The notes: a model not told the origin generated them from the sequence alone. A stretch of DNA of 13,966 nt from JBEEJZ01 sp046046915 (GCA_046046915.1 JBJOIT010000065.1:1-13966), one strand, 5' to 3'; positions 8,055-13,966 are shown, counted from the first letter of the stretch. Numbers and translations are program-made.

Positions 8055-8841
8055 TGCCAGCCACACCCAAGGTGCCGGCCTGCATGCCATCGCCGCACGG
8101 GCCACGCCCCGCGTGATCGCGGTCGCAAGCCAGGGCGACCCTCACAGCGAGTTGCCCCTGCTGTGGAACCTGTGCAGCAGCCTGAGCGAATTGAGCGCAA
8201 GCACCGTGACAGTGCTCGATGGCACCACCGCTGAGCAAGTCGGCAACCCGGGTCTGTTGCAGATGATCCAGGAGGGCCCTCGAGCTCTGTCCGGCCATCG
8301 CCCGTTACACGACTGGTGGGTCCTGCCGGCAGCACATGGACTTCGCACCCTGCGCACGCCCAGCGGCGACAGTCCAGATGCACTTGCTCGCCTGGGCCTA
8401 GCCATGCAGGGTCAGGACATCGTCCTTTTGTACGCGCCCGCCGAACTTTTGGAAAGCCTGCTGGCCAACAGCGGTGTCGAACCCCTGCTGGCCGTTTCCA
8501 GCACACCGAGATCACGTCTCACGGCCTACCAGACACTCAAACACATGGTGCAATACGCCGGGCTGCGCCCGATGCTGGCCACATTGGTACATGAGCCCTT
8601 GCAAAGTACTGTGCAAGCAGGGCGTGCACTGAGCCAACAACTGCAAGACTGCGCCATGTACTTTTTGGGCTATCGCCTGGAAGCCCAGACGCTGGCTGCG
8701 GAGCCAACGCAAGAAGTAGACACAGCGGCCCTGCAAAAGCTTGCACGCCGCCTGCTGGAGCGCGCCTTGCCGCTTGCGCCACAATCATCACACGGACAAC
8801 CCATGGTGGGCCTGTCCAACCGTTTGGTGGGGAGCCATTGA
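8047..8841 (+). CDS. flhG: FlhG/FleN-like MinD-fold protein lacking a recognisable Walker A motif
   Basis: Position between flhF and fliA is that of flhG (fleN/ylxH), a MinD-type ATPase that limits flagellar number and stimulates FlhF. The 264-aa product keeps a MinD-like outline. A first strand VIAVAS (23-28) leads into a helix, a second strand TVTVLDG lies at 53-59, WVLPAA at 91-96 matches the LLPA segment of FlhG, and a switch-like region follows. The expected KGGVGKT is replaced by QGDPHSE (29-35), so the signature lysine and the GKT residues are missing. ATP binding of the usual kind is doubtful. The ATG at 8047 overlaps flhF by eight bases; a TTG at 8005 would overlap more. The name is given by position and weak similarity. 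Confidence 0.75.
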   Translation: MLDASHTQGAGLHAIAARATPRVIAVASQGDPHSELPLLWNLCSSLSELSASTVTVLDGTTAEQVGNPGLLQMIQEGPRALSGHRPLHDWWVLPAAHGLRTLRTPSGDSPDALARLGLAMQGQDIVLLYAPAELLESLLANSGVEPLLAVSSTPRSRLTAYQTLKHMVQYAGLRPMLATLVHEPLQSTVQAGRALSQQLQDCAMYFLGYRLEAQTLAAEPTQEVDTAALQKLARRLLERALPLAPQSSHGQPMVGLSNRLVGSH

Positions 8842-9557
8842 TGTACACGGCAAAAGGTCAGCTCGATCGCAACGCGATGATCCGGCAGTACCAGCCATTG
8901 GTACGCAAACTGGCCCATCACATGATGGCCAAGTTGCCTGCCAGTGTGCAGGTGGACGATCTCATCCAGGTGGGCTTGATTGGCCTGTCAGAAGCCCTGA
9001 CCCGCTTTGAAGCCACCCAGGGCGTGCAGTTCGAGACTTTTGCGACCCAACGCATCCGTGGCGCCATGATCGACGAACTGCGCGAAAGCGACTGGATGTC
9101 GCGCGGCTCACGCAAAAGCCAGAAAGACATCGAGCTGGCCATGCACCGGCTGGAACACCAGCTTGGCCGCAGCCCGGTGGAATCGGAAATTGCCGCTGAG
9201 CTGGGCATGACCTTGGCGGACTACCAAGCCTTGCTCAGCAAGGTGCGCGGCACGCAACTGGTCTATCTGGAAGACATGGGCCGGGGTGGCGACGACGAAG
9301 ACAGCTTTCTGGATCGGCATGTGGCCGACGAGGATGCAGACCCTTTGAGCCAACTGCGTGACCAACGTTTACGCCAGTCGCTGGTGCAGGCCATCAAAAA
9401 TCTGCCCGAGCGCGAGCAGTATGTGATGAGCATGTACTACGAAGAAGACATGAACCTCAAGGAAATTGCTGCCGTGTTGGGGGTTACCGAATCACGCGTG
9501 TGCCAATTGCACAGCCAATCGATTGCCCGCCTGCGCGCCAAGATGCGCGCCCATTAA
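8841..9557 (+). CDS. fliA: FliA, RNA polymerase sigma-28 factor for flagellar late genes
   Basis: FliA directs RNA polymerase to class III flagellar and chemotaxis promoters. The 238-aa product aligns along its length with E. coli FliA (239 aa). Region 2 (about 15-90) includes LPASVQVDDLIQVGLIGL and the promoter-melting stretch FATQRIRGAMIDELR. Region 3 covers about 95-165. Region 4 (about 180-238) has NLPEREQYVMSMYY and the helix-turn-helix LKEIAAVLGVTESRVCQLH. GGGGAG a few bases upstream serves as ribosome site. The ATG overlaps the flhG stop by one base (TGATG); a TTG at 8838 is the alternative. Its antagonist flgM is in the same window. Confidence 0.97.
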   Translation: MYTAKGQLDRNAMIRQYQPLVRKLAHHMMAKLPASVQVDDLIQVGLIGLSEALTRFEATQGVQFETFATQRIRGAMIDELRESDWMSRGSRKSQKDIELAMHRLEHQLGRSPVESEIAAELGMTLADYQALLSKVRGTQLVYLEDMGRGGDDEDSFLDRHVADEDADPLSQLRDQRLRQSLVQAIKNLPEREQYVMSMYYEEDMNLKEIAAVLGVTESRVCQLHSQSIARLRAKMRAH

Positions 9558-9593
9558 GCGCAGGCCTGGCAGGGGCCAAAGCCCGTGTCAGCC

Positions 9594-10793
9594 TCATGCC
9601 CGCTTGGTCATCTTTTCCTTGATCTGGGTGATGATGCCGTTGCCCAACTGCATCACCTCAATCGGGTCGACCTGCTTGAGGGAGCTCATTTCAAACTCCA
9701 GCTCTTCGCGTTTGGCTCGCGGCAAACTCGACAGAATCTTGCTCTTGGCCGTTTCCTCTTCGATCGAGCTGACCAGTTTGGCCAGGTCATAGACGTCGCA
9801 GCGCGAAATCACTTCAAAAATGGTCTTCTGGTCGGCAAACTCGATGTCGCTGATGTGGGTGAATTCCTCTGGCGTCTTGATCTTGCGGTCGTAGAAAAAC
9901 TTGCGCCCCTTCTCATTGAGCAAACGAAGAATCTCGCTCTTGCGAAAGGTGAAGATATCTTCTGAAAACTCGCTGCCCGCCAGTTTTTTGAGCAGAGTGC
10001 CCCGGTCCACATCGACCATGGCAGAGAACTCGTCGACGTTCACATAGTCGTAGTCGAGTTTTCCTTGGTCCTGATGGGTACTGGCAATCTTGCGGGCCCG
10101 GGCCACGATGTCTTTGGGCGCAAAAATCACGCGCTTTCCCTTGCCCTGGTCGTCCTCAATCTGGATGAGGTGCAACATCAGGAGCTTGCCCAGGCTGTTG
10201 CGGGTATGCACATCGGACTGCCCCAACAAGGCACGGGCTTGGGTGTACACATCATTCAAGCTAGGCGAGGCCAAAACAGGCTGGCCAGAGCCGCTTTTGG
10301 ACTCCGCCTTTTGCTTGCCCACATCGGCAATGCCCAGTAAATACAGAAGATTGGCGTACACCAGAATGTCAGGCTGGTAATTCACACGCGTCGCGATCAG
10401 CTCATTGGCCAACGCCAGTCGCTCAGACAGCGTGCGCAATATTCCAAGGGCCAAGCGGGGCGTGGCGTTCAGCTCGGCATCAACCTTTTCATTCTCGACC
10501 AGGTACAGCTCACAGTAGGTACGGGCCGCCGCGTTGTTGATGCGTCGGGCGCTGCTCAGGTGGGGGGTCATGCCAAAGCACTGGCCCTTGCCCAGGGTTT
10601 CGAGCACGATGCGCTTTTCCTCGCGCACCAGGTAGAGATCAACCTCGCCCTCCTTGACCACATACATGTGGGTACTGGACATGCCCTCGGTGTACAAAAC
10701 GTCGCCGGCATAGGCGCGTTGCTGGGTATAACCTGCCCCTTCATCCAGAGGCATGGGCGCGGTGGTGGCGGTGCTACGGGTGTCTTTGTCCAT
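9594..10793 (-). CDS. Cyclic-nucleotide-binding-like protein with a FliG-C-like C-terminal domain
   Basis: I do not recognise a named gene. The 399-aa product has three parts. Residues about 24-132 form a CRP-type cNMP-binding fold (AGDVLYTEG, MYVVKEGEVDLYLV, LGKGQCFG, then a long C-helix). The phosphate-binding cassette is altered: the usual FGE reads FGM (73-75) and PRAA is replaced by RRINNAAA. Residues about 250-300 look like a winged-helix-type segment (VDEFSAMVDVDRGTLLKKL). Residues about 309-396 resemble the FliG C-terminal domain: the spacing of FxxIxDI, IxxVIxxxDxxDLA, EEExxKxKIL, EELxxE and VxxxEV parallels FliG. The ATG at 10793 is preferred because the CNB fold begins soon after; a TTG at 10892 would add 33 residues. 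It converges on fliA, 36 bases away. Confidence 0.7.
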   Translation of the reverse strand: MDKDTRSTATTAPMPLDEGAGYTQQRAYAGDVLYTEGMSSTHMYVVKEGEVDLYLVREEKRIVLETLGKGQCFGMTPHLSSARRINNAAARTYCELYLVENEKVDAELNATPRLALGILRTLSERLALANELIATRVNYQPDILVYANLLYLLGIADVGKQKAESKSGSGQPVLASPSLNDVYTQARALLGQSDVHTRNSLGKLLMLHLIQIEDDQGKGKRVIFAPKDIVARARKIASTHQDQGKLDYDYVNVDEFSAMVDVDRGTLLKKLAGSEFSEDIFTFRKSEILRLLNEKGRKFFYDRKIKTPEEFTHISDIEFADQKTIFEVISRCDVYDLAKLVSSIEEETAKSKILSSLPRAKREELEFEMSSLKQVDPIEVMQLGNGIITQIKEKMTKRA

Positions 10794-10967
10794 GGGCGGA
10801 ATCTGGCTAGGCCATGGCAAGGCGTTAACCCCAGAGCCACGGCGCGTTAAGAATGCGTCAACAGGCTCGAATTGTGACGCAAGACCCACCAAGCAAAGGA
10901 AGGGGACTGTGCCCGCCCAGAGGCACCAGCCGCACGAACTGCGCGGACGCGAAACGGGTCTTGGCGC
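10794..10967 (-). promoter_or_regulatory. Upstream region of the CNB/FliG-like gene with paired repeat motifs
   Basis: This 174-bp gap holds a perfect 7-bp inverted repeat, TGCGTCA at 10854-10860 and TGACGCA at 10875-10881, with centres 21 bases apart. It also holds two direct copies of GCGTTAA (10822-10828 and 10844-10850) 22 bases apart. Both spacings are about two helical turns, a common operator layout. They lie within 90 bases upstream of the ATG at 10793 on the - strand. I see no convincing sigma-70 or sigma-28 promoter, and no strong terminator after flgN. The assignment as an operator is inference. Confidence 0.35.
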
Positions 10968-11360
10968 TCAGGCCGCCAGTACGGTGAAAGCGCCCGACTG
11001 GCGCACGGGGCTGCCATACGAGGCGGCTCCCCTTCCGGCATGGCCGTAGGTCGGGGTGCGAGTTGCAGAGGGAACCAATATGTTGAGGGCGCGCTCTACC
11101 ATGACCGCACGACGCGCCAGTCCTTGGCGCTGGTCGGCCATCAAACGGCTGGCCTGCAGGAGACGCTGTGCCAATTGAGGATCATGACGCTGGTCAGCGC
11201 CCAGCCCCTGCACAAAATCGGTAAAAGCGACAGCCAAGGCACGCATTTGTGAGCTGGCCTGTTCAAGACTGACGGGGTCGCCGTCGGCAAGCGCCTGGGC
11301 CACCGAAGCCGAACGCAGCTCAAGCTGTTGAAGTGCGGATTCGACTTGGGTGTTCAGCAT
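10968..11360 (-). CDS. flgN: FlgN-like chaperone for hook-associated proteins
   Basis: FlgN is a small cytoplasmic chaperone that keeps FlgK and FlgL export-competent and docks them on FlhA. The 130-aa product is mostly helical and acidic to neutral in its first ~100 residues (LNTQVESALQQLELRSASV at the start), as expected for an antiparallel helical bundle. It ends with LNILVP followed by TPTYGHAGRG, which matches the Tyr-Gly-containing C-terminus typical of FlgN. It lies 35 bases downstream of flgM on the same strand, the usual flgA-flgM-flgN order. The ribosome site is weak (GAAAG about 8 bases before the ATG). Sequence similarity alone is low; context carries much of the call. Confidence 0.85.
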   Translation of the reverse strand: MLNTQVESALQQLELRSASVAQALADGDPVSLEQASSQMRALAVAFTDFVQGLGADQRHDPQLAQRLLQASRLMADQRQGLARRAVMVERALNILVPSATRTPTYGHAGRGAASYGSPVRQSGAFTVLAA

Positions 11361-11395
11361 GGCGACGGACTTTCAATCAAGAGCGTCCGAAAAAT

Positions 11396-11707
11396 TCAGA
11401 CGCGGTTTTGGCGCAACATGTCTTGCGCATTGGCCAACAACTTGTCGGCAATGGCCTCAGCGTTGACTTTGTAGGTGCCTTGTTCAATGGCATCTTTCAC
11501 TTCTTGCACTTTTTTGGCGTCGATGTCGGCCACATCGGCACCCTTGGTCTGCTCCAAGGCTCGCACCTGGGTGGACATGGTCACCGCCACGCCTGCAGAA
11601 TTCGCCTTTTGGGTCGAAGCCGCTGCTGCGTTTTGCCCGGTTTTGGCCAGCGCCGCTTGAGCGGCAGCTGTTTCGGGAAGAGATCTGTCTGATGGACCAA
11701 TTTTCAT
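11396..11707 (-). CDS. flgM: FlgM, anti-sigma-28 factor
   Basis: FlgM binds FliA and blocks late-gene transcription until the hook is complete, after which FlgM is exported. The 103-aa product has a disordered, Ala/Ser/Thr-rich N-terminal half and a helical C-terminal half. The latter includes DIDAKKVQEVKDAIEQGTYK and VNAEAIADKLL, the sigma-binding segment of the family. The ATG at 11707 is chosen because GGAG (11714-11717 on the opposite strand) is six bases upstream and the family starts MKIG; an in-frame TTG four codons earlier overlaps that ribosome site. A near-consensus sigma-28 promoter sits just upstream, giving FliA-dependent expression of its own inhibitor. Confidence 0.94.
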   Translation of the reverse strand: MKIGPSDRSLPETAAAQAALAKTGQNAAAASTQKANSAGVAVTMSTQVRALEQTKGADVADIDAKKVQEVKDAIEQGTYKVNAEAIADKLLANAQDMLRQNRV

Positions 11708-11713
11708 AGCGTT

Positions 11714-11717
11714 CTCC
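11714..11717 (-). promoter_or_regulatory. flgM ribosome binding site
   Basis: GGAG on the - strand with a six-base spacer to the ATG at 11707. It sets that ATG as the start in preference to the TTG at 11719. Confidence 0.75.
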
Positions 11718-11749
11718 AAAACTACTGAAGATGTAGCCTCGTACGATTG

Positions 11750-11776
11750 CTATCGGCCTGGAATCAAGCAACTTGA
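11750..11776 (-). promoter_or_regulatory. Sigma-28 (FliA) promoter for flgM-flgN
   Basis: Read on the - strand, TCAAGTTG (11769-11776) is followed by an 11-base spacer and then GCCGATAG (11750-11757). The known sigma-28 consensus is TAAAGTTT, or TCAAGTTT in relatives, N11, GCCGATAA. Only one base of the -10 element differs from consensus and the spacing is exact. It lies between the flgA stop and flgM, about 43 bases before the flgM ATG, just where a class III flgM promoter is known in Salmonella. It should make flgM and flgN transcription FliA-dependent. Confidence 0.88.
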
Positions 11777-11803
11777 GAACTATTTTTCAAGCGAGCGGTC
11801 GGA

Positions 11804-12565
11804 CTACAGCGCCATTCTGACAGTTCTCGCATCGACCACCGTGCCCGACAAAACTCGGCCGTTGTCCATGCGCACGCGTGCCAGCTGCCCGACCACGCCG
11901 CCCGAAAGGGCTTGACCGTCTGACGCGATCTGAAAACCTGGCCCGCCGGCCACCACCCGCACCTGGGCACCCACCGGGAACACCTGTGCGGCCCGGATCA
12001 TGTTCTGGCGCAACACCTGACCCGTCGTCAAAGTGCGTGTGGCCACCTGACCCACCCACAGAGCCGGGTCGGCCAGCACGGTGCCTGCGTCCTCGGCCCA
12101 ATCCACCTCTGCCAGCACCGCATCGGCCGGTGTCAGCACCGCCCCAGGCGCCACGCCGGCCTTGACCACCCAAGCCTCACCATAGGCCTTGACTGTGACC
12201 GGTACAAAAATGTTCCAGCGCGCCACACCATCCACACAACGCACGCCTATGCGCGAGCGCCCCCAGAGCCGGGTGCCGGGAGGCAGGTAGTTCTCGGTGC
12301 GGGCGCAAGGCGCAAGGCGCAGGCGGCTGTCGGGTTCACCTACTGTCACTTCCATGCGCAGGGTCAACTCTGTACCGGTTTTCGCCAGCGCCTCATCCAC
12401 CCAGCGCTGGGTGGATGCCACCAAGGCATCGGCAGACGCAGCGCCCTGGGATTGGGCCCACGCGCCCAGAGGCAGCATCGCGCAGGCGCCCAAGGCAAGG
12501 GCCCAGGTTCGCAACATCGAAAGCGACCTGGCAAAGAGGATCAAAGTTAGCCTTGTGTCATTCAT
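11804..12565 (-). CDS. flgA: FlgA, periplasmic P-ring assembly chaperone
   Basis: FlgA is a periplasmic chaperone that helps FlgI assemble into the P ring. The 253-aa product has an N-terminal export signal with the hydrophobic core WALALGACAMLPLGAWA and a likely signal peptidase site after AWA. Next come an N-terminal domain with ARTENYLPPGTRLWGRSRIG and a SAF-type beta-clip domain (WVVKAGVAPGAVLTPADAV). The C-terminus is VRMDNGRVLSGTVVDARTVRM, typical of the family. The ATG at 12565 has GGAG six bases upstream. An internal ATG at 12517 would give a more ordinary signal peptide start, so translation may begin there. It is divergent from flgB, and flgM follows after 96 bases with its own promoter. 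Confidence 0.93.
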   Translation of the reverse strand: MNDTRLTLILFARSLSMLRTWALALGACAMLPLGAWAQSQGAASADALVASTQRWVDEALAKTGTELTLRMEVTVGEPDSRLRLAPCARTENYLPPGTRLWGRSRIGVRCVDGVARWNIFVPVTVKAYGEAWVVKAGVAPGAVLTPADAVLAEVDWAEDAGTVLADPALWVGQVATRTLTTGQVLRQNMIRAAQVFPVGAQVRVVAGGPGFQIASDGQALSGGVVGQLARVRMDNGRVLSGTVVDARTVRMAL

Positions 12566-12571
12566 AGAAAG

Positions 12572-12575
12572 CTCC
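12572..12575 (-). promoter_or_regulatory. flgA ribosome binding site
   Basis: GGAG on the - strand, six bases before the ATG at 12565. It favours that ATG over the one four codons upstream (12577), which would overlap the site. Confidence 0.6.
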
Positions 12576-12756
12576 ATAGCAACCAGACGCGGTTAAAGCA
12601 TCCTGTGCTTGGACCTGAATTTAAGGCGACCCGAGCCAGACCAATGAACGAAGAAGGACCCAAAAAGCCCGCTTATTCCACGCTTCAGAAGACTCAAGTT
12701 TTTCAAATAATCTTTTCACGGCAAATCCCGCACCTGCAAGTGGGGGCCGAACCAAC

Positions 12757-12763
12757 AAGAGGG
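12757..12763 (+). promoter_or_regulatory. flgB ribosome binding site
   Basis: AAGAGGG lies six bases before the ATG at 12770. Together with the FlgB family start (MFANLT), it rules out the upstream in-frame extension that begins at 12605. Confidence 0.75.
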
Positions 12764-12769
12764 CGCGAC

Positions 12770-13204
12770 ATGTTTGCAAATTTGACGAATGCACTGGACT
12801 TTCAATCGAAGGCTCTGGTCGTGCGCGCCCAGCGTCAGCAGGTGATTGCCAGCAACATCGCCAACGCCGATACACCGGACTACGCTGCGCGCAGCCTGGA
12901 TTTCAAGCAGGCCATGTCCGACGTCATGGGCGGACGCGAACTACCTGGCAAGAGCCTGGGCTTGACTGGCAGCACCAGCCATGCCCGCCATCTGGCGTTG
13001 CAGGCCAGCCCTGGAACGGCAAGCGCAGGAAGTTCATCGGCACTGGGCTATGAGGCACAAACCCAACCCTCTATGGACGGCAACAGCGTCGATCTGGACC
13101 GGGAACGCGCCAATTTCATGGACAACGCCATCCGCTACGAATCGACCCTGCGGTTTATTAACGGCCAGGCCAAGACGATCTTGAGCGCCATTCAAGGCCA
13201 GTAA
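12770..13204 (+). CDS. flgB: FlgB, proximal rod protein
   Basis: FlgB is a proximal rod component of the basal body, exported through the FlhAB gate. The 144-aa product has the axial-protein N-terminal heptad region with the rod signature ASNIANADTPDYAARSLDF (about 28-46). A variable Gly/Ser-rich middle (about 75-100) follows. The C-terminus is SVDLDRERANFMDNAIRYE, then a final helix ending in KTILSAIQGQ, the usual FlgB C-terminal coiled coil. Length is normal for the family (about 130-145). It has no signal peptide, as expected for a type III substrate. flgC follows after 38 bases and the genes should be one operon. Confidence 0.96.
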   Translation: MFANLTNALDFQSKALVVRAQRQQVIASNIANADTPDYAARSLDFKQAMSDVMGGRELPGKSLGLTGSTSHARHLALQASPGTASAGSSSALGYEAQTQPSMDGNSVDLDRERANFMDNAIRYESTLRFINGQAKTILSAIQGQ

Positions 13205-13242
13205 GCCGCGGTCGCCCCACCTACCCCACCGGATCAACCATC

Positions 13243-13647
13243 ATGTCCATGTTTTCCATCTTTGGCGTGTCTGGCAGCGCAGTCAGCGCACAGTCGCAAC
13301 GCCTGAACGTGGTGGCCAGCAACCTGGCCAATGCCGATGCAGTGGCCGGTCCAGACGGCCAAGGCTACAAGGGCCGCCAGCTGGTGTTTCAGACGATCCC
13401 CATGGGACAAGACGGCTCTGCAGGCGTGCGTGTGAGCGCTGTACAGGAAAGCAGCGCGCCGCTACGCAAGGTGCACAACCCCAGCCACCCCTCGGCTGAC
13501 GCCGAGGGCTACGTCACCCATTCCAACGTGAACCCAGTCGAAGAAATGGTCAACATGATTTCGGCCTCACGCTCTTACCAAAACAACGTCGAGGTGATGA
13601 ACACGGCCAAGTCGTTGCTGCTCAAAACCCTGCAGATGGGGCAATAA
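13243..13647 (+). CDS. flgC: FlgC, proximal rod protein
   Basis: FlgC is the second proximal rod protein. The 134-aa product starts MSMFSIFGVSGSAVSAQSQ and has the rod signature NVVASNLANADAVAGPDG (about 22-39). It ends with SNVNPVEEMVNMISASRSYQ and a helix to KTLQMGQ, both typical of FlgC. Length matches the family. A second ATG two codons in is possible as start. The ribosome site is weak (CGGA about 10 bases before the ATG). flgD starts 37 bases after the stop. Confidence 0.96.
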   Translation: MSMFSIFGVSGSAVSAQSQRLNVVASNLANADAVAGPDGQGYKGRQLVFQTIPMGQDGSAGVRVSAVQESSAPLRKVHNPSHPSADAEGYVTHSNVNPVEEMVNMISASRSYQNNVEVMNTAKSLLLKTLQMGQ

Positions 13648-13684
13648 GCGCCGTCGCAACCTGCCCATCAAAAAGGACTTCATC

Positions 13685-13966
13685 ATGAGCACCATCAGCG
13701 CCCTGAACACCGCCAGCACCAGCAGTGCCACCAGCAGCACATCGGGCGCCAGCGCCGGCGTCAACACCTCAGAGATGCAGGACCGGTTTTTGAAGCTGCT
13801 GGTCGCCCAGCTCAATAACCAGGATCCCATGAACCCCATGGACAACGCGCAGATGACCTCGCAAATGGCGCAGATCAACACGGTGACCGGTATCCAGCAG
13901 GTCAACGAGACGCTCAAAAACATGTCGATGTTGCAGAGCACCTCGATGGTGGGCCGCGACGTGTTG
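13685..13966 (+). CDS. flgD: FlgD, hook capping / scaffold protein (N-terminal fragment)
   Basis: FlgD caps the growing hook and is needed for hook subunit assembly. The first 94 codons are in the window, open to the right edge. After a Ser/Thr/Ala-rich start (about 1-28) comes the family core FLKLLVAQLNNQDPMNPMDN (35-54) and QMTSQMAQINTVTGI, which are diagnostic for FlgD. The ribosome site AAGGA at 13673-13677 is seven bases before the ATG. The order flgB-flgC-flgD and close spacing indicate one operon that continues beyond the window. Confidence 0.95.
   Translation, partial: MSTISALNTASTSSATSSTSGASAGVNTSEMQDRFLKLLVAQLNNQDPMNPMDNAQMTSQMAQINTVTGIQQVNETLKNMSMLQSTSMVGRDVL

Larger units (their letters stand above)
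12566..12769. promoter_or_regulatory. Divergent flgA / flgB promoter region
   Basis: This 204-bp region lies between two divergent flagellar transcription units and must contain promoters for both. Facing flgB, AATAAT at 12706-12711 matches five of six bases of a sigma-70 -10 box, with a poor -35 (TTCAGA) 16 bases upstream. Activator-dependent class II promoters often have such weak -35 elements. TCAAGTTT at 12694-12701 resembles a sigma-28 -35 element, but no GCCGATAA follows at N11. No clear FlhDC box or sigma-54 site is seen. The flgA ribosome site (GGAG, 12572-12575 on the opposite strand) is at the left edge, and AAGAGGG for flgB (12757-12763) is at the right edge. Confidence 0.45.

Noticed and set aside
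9558..9593. Bidirectional terminator between fliA and the convergent gene
   Set aside because: Only short GGCC-type pairings are present in the 36-bp gap and no T run follows on either strand.
9594..10793. Calling the CNB protein a simple CRP/FNR regulator
   Set aside because: It is about 170 residues longer than CRP, its cassette lacks the key glutamate, and the C-terminus resembles FliG-C rather than ending in a winged helix.
12605..12769. Possible N-terminal extension of FlgB by 55 codons
   Set aside because: The extra residues do not resemble rod proteins, would block type III secretion-type start features, and a strong ribosome site precedes the ATG at 12770.
1..13966. Mobile element, CRISPR array, tRNA or foreign island
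   Set aside because: No transposase, integrase, repeat array, tRNA-like fold or composition break was seen; the whole window reads as one coherent flagellar locus.

Overview
This window is a flagellar and motility gene cluster. The suggested source is a betaproteobacterium, most likely Burkholderiales and probably a Comamonadaceae relative. That placement is inferred from gene order (flhC-motA-motB, cheY-cheZ, flhB-flhA-flhF-flhG-fliA, then flgN-flgM-flgA divergent from flgB-flgC-flgD), from the protein sequences, and from the GC-rich, tightly packed coding style. No mobile element, rRNA, tRNA or CRISPR array is visible. Apart from short intergenic gaps, all at most about 200 bp, the window is coding.

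Layout of the left half, all on the + strand. The zinc-finger tail of FlhC enters at the left edge (1-127). After a 193-bp gap come the stator genes motA and motB, then cheY and cheZ, then a probable intrinsic terminator at about 3265-3300. Next is a run of overlapping genes: flhB and flhA (export gate), flhF (SRP-type GTPase), a MinD-fold flhG-like gene without a recognisable Walker A motif, and fliA (sigma-28).

Layout of the right half. A 399-aa protein on the - strand (9594-10793) converges on fliA. It has an N-terminal cyclic-nucleotide-binding-like domain and a C-terminal segment that resembles the C-terminal domain of the rotor protein FliG. Upstream of it, also on the - strand, lie flgN (chaperone), flgM (anti-sigma-28) and flgA (P-ring chaperone). 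A divergent 204-bp region separates flgA from flgB, flgC and the start of flgD, which runs off the right edge.

How the genes work together. FlhDC is the class I master regulator. FlhB and FlhA form the export gate, FlhF and FlhG control placement and number of flagella, and FlgB, FlgC and FlgD build the rod and hook. FliA turns on late genes and FlgM restrains it until it is exported. A near-consensus sigma-28 promoter (11750-11776, - strand) precedes flgM, so the FliA/FlgM loop can be read directly from this window. MotAB and CheYZ drive and steer the motor.

The most unusual item is the CNB plus FliG-like fusion protein, which I cannot match to any described flagellar component. It could be a ligand-sensing rotor accessory or a transcription factor with a motor-derived tail. 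The second is the flhG homologue with a dead-looking nucleotide site beside an apparently intact flhF.
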